This document shows positions 35,966-36,972 of a stretch of DNA of 36,972 nucleotides, one piece after another. A model generated the notes under the pieces. The model searched no databases and had not been told where the DNA came from. It saw only the letters and a program-made list of their open reading frames with translations. The position numbers and the translations under genes were made by a program. The stretch lies in the NCBI GenBank assembly GCA_013002405.1, contig JABDKA010000160.1, positions 1 through 36,972 of the forward strand, given 5' to 3'. Source of the stretch: Sulfitobacter sp. Lineage in GTDB: Bacteria > Pseudomonadota > Alphaproteobacteria > Rhodobacterales > Rhodobacteraceae. Each line of letters begins with the position of its first letter. The first letter of the stretch is position 1.

Positions 35966-36972
35966 GTGGGCAAGAAGCGGATCAACCTGGCCCTCCAGGG
36001 CGGTGGCGCGCACGGGGCCTTTACCTGGGGCGTGCTGGAGAGGCTGCTTGAGGATGAGGACATCGAGGTTTGCGGCATCTCCGGCACCTCCGCAGGGGCG
36101 CTGAACGGCGCCGCACTCAAGGCAGGCTGGGTTCAGAACGGAAGGGAAGGCGCGCGCGAGAACCTGCAATGGCTGTGGGAGATCATTGCGGGCGTGCAGG
36201 ACCCCCGCATGTCGTCCTGGATGACACCCTTCGGGGTTGAGGCGCTGAGCCAGGCGATCGAGTATTCCTGGCCCGTTACGGTTTCCGACATGGTGTCGAA
36301 CCTGACTTCGCCCTACACCTACGGACCTTTCTACCGCAATCCGCTTACCGACATCGTCCGCCGTTTCGACTATGACCGGGTCTGCAATGCTGTGGCACCG
36401 CTGCTTTTCATCTGTGCCACCCGTGTGCGGAACGGCAAGATCCGGGTCTTTTCCGGCGATGAGATCGGGCCGGAGGCGATCATGGCCTCCGCCTGCCTGC
36501 CAACGCTCTTCCAGTCGGTTGAGATCGAGGATGCGGAGACGGGCCGGAAGGAGGCCTTCTGGGACGGTGGCTATACCGGAAACCCTGCGCTTTTCCCGCT
36601 TTTTGACAAAGACCTGCCCGCCGACACGGTGATCGTGAACATCAACCCGCTGGAGCGCGAAGAGATACCCGTCACGCCCAAGCAGATCCAGAACCGCATA
36701 AATGAGATCAGCTTCAACTCAAGCTTGTTGCGGGAACTGCGCGCCATTGAATTTGTACAACGCCTGATGGACGAAGGCACGTTGAGCGAGGAGCGGATGA
36801 GCCGGGTGCGAATCCACATGATCGCCGACGATGAACTGATGGCAAAGCTGTCGGTGGCAACCAAGATGGTGCCAAACGCCGCAGTCATCGGCACGCTACG
36901 GGAAGCCGGGCATGCCGCGGCCGAGGCCTTTCTTTCGGCCCATAAGGACAAGATCGGTGAGCAGAGCAGCGT
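35966..36972 (+). CDS. Patatin-like phospholipase, N-terminal 335 residues (cut by window edge)
   Basis: Serine hydrolase of the patatin family, open at the right end of the window. The oxyanion loop LALQGGGAHGAF is at residues 8-19, the nucleophile elbow GTSAG around 45-49, and the second catalytic residue in the DGGYTGNP motif near 197-204. It therefore has the complete Ser-Asp dyad. It starts with GTG at 35966 directly after the bdhA TGA, with only GGCGG inside bdhA as ribosome site, so translation is probably coupled to bdhA. Patatins hydrolyse lipid acyl esters. Coupling to bdhA suggests a role connected to polyhydroxybutyrate granules or fatty-acid turnover, which is inference. Confidence 0.92.
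   Translation, partial: MGKKRINLALQGGGAHGAFTWGVLERLLEDEDIEVCGISGTSAGALNGAALKAGWVQNGREGARENLQWLWEIIAGVQDPRMSSWMTPFGVEALSQAIEYSWPVTVSDMVSNLTSPYTYGPFYRNPLTDIVRRFDYDRVCNAVAPLLFICATRVRNGKIRVFSGDEIGPEAIMASACLPTLFQSVEIEDAETGRKEAFWDGGYTGNPALFPLFDKDLPADTVIVNINPLEREEIPVTPKQIQNRINEISFNSSLLRELRAIEFVQRLMDEGTLSEERMSRVRIHMIADDELMAKLSVATKMVPNAAVIGTLREAGHAAAEAFLSAHKDKIGEQSS

Overview
The window reads as a GC-rich alphaproteobacterial chromosome, almost certainly Rhodobacterales (Rhodobacteraceae, Roseobacter/Rhodobacter group). The main evidence is the gene order dusB(nifR3)-ntrB-ntrC-ntrY-ntrX-trkA-trkH-hfq-hflX. Supporting evidence is an NtrC lacking the sigma54-contact GAFTGA motif, a fused IspDF, a HemB without the zinc-binding cysteines, and frequent GTG/TTG starts with ATGA-type overlaps. 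No tRNA, rRNA, insertion sequence, phage gene or CRISPR array was found. Most of the window is ordinary, densely packed core chromosome.

Layout. 1-3023 (minus): ispDF > pgpA > pncC/cinA > amtB (cut by the left edge), with the first three end to end. 3204-10406 (plus): dusB-ntrB-ntrC, then ntrY-ntrX, two nitrogen-responsive two-component systems. 10455-11480 (minus): a double SnoaL-like protein whose upstream region carries a perfect 14-bp palindrome. 11691-16830 (plus): potassium uptake trkA-trkH, the RNA chaperone hfq overlapping the GTPase hflX, and a DUF2177-type membrane protein. 16877-19905 (minus): a membrane-anchored penicillin-acylase-family hydrolase coupled to rluE. 19998-23377: a beta-hydroxyacid dehydrogenase, a cluster of hairpins, a SYLF lipoprotein, a methyltransferase and hemB. 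23498-27831 (plus): a small membrane protein, mfd and a mini-lipoprotein. 27922-30118 (minus): a Bcr/CflA-type transporter and a less well conserved patch with a degenerate nucleotidyltransferase. 30119-32926: a CoA-ligase/FrnE-type operon divergent from an XRE-cupin regulator. 33044-34876 (minus): an orphan YejA-like peptide-binding protein. 34956-35067 (plus): a promoter-hairpin-terminator unit with no reading frame, my best candidate for an undescribed small RNA. 35180-36972 (plus): 3-hydroxybutyrate dehydrogenase and a patatin-like phospholipase cut by the right edge.

How it fits together. AmtB, NtrBC, NtrYX and DusB form the nitrogen/redox regulatory core. TrkAH and Hfq/HflX are housekeeping neighbours. 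BdhA and possibly the patatin belong to polyhydroxybutyrate/ketone-body turnover. The features most worth following up are the putative sRNA (34991-35067) with a DnaA box inside its promoter, the palindromic operator of the SnoaL gene, the HxGH-less nucleotidyltransferase with its overlapping small ORF, the hairpin array at 20909-21022 and the probably leaderless XRE-cupin gene. Functional calls rest on motif recognition; no database search was possible.
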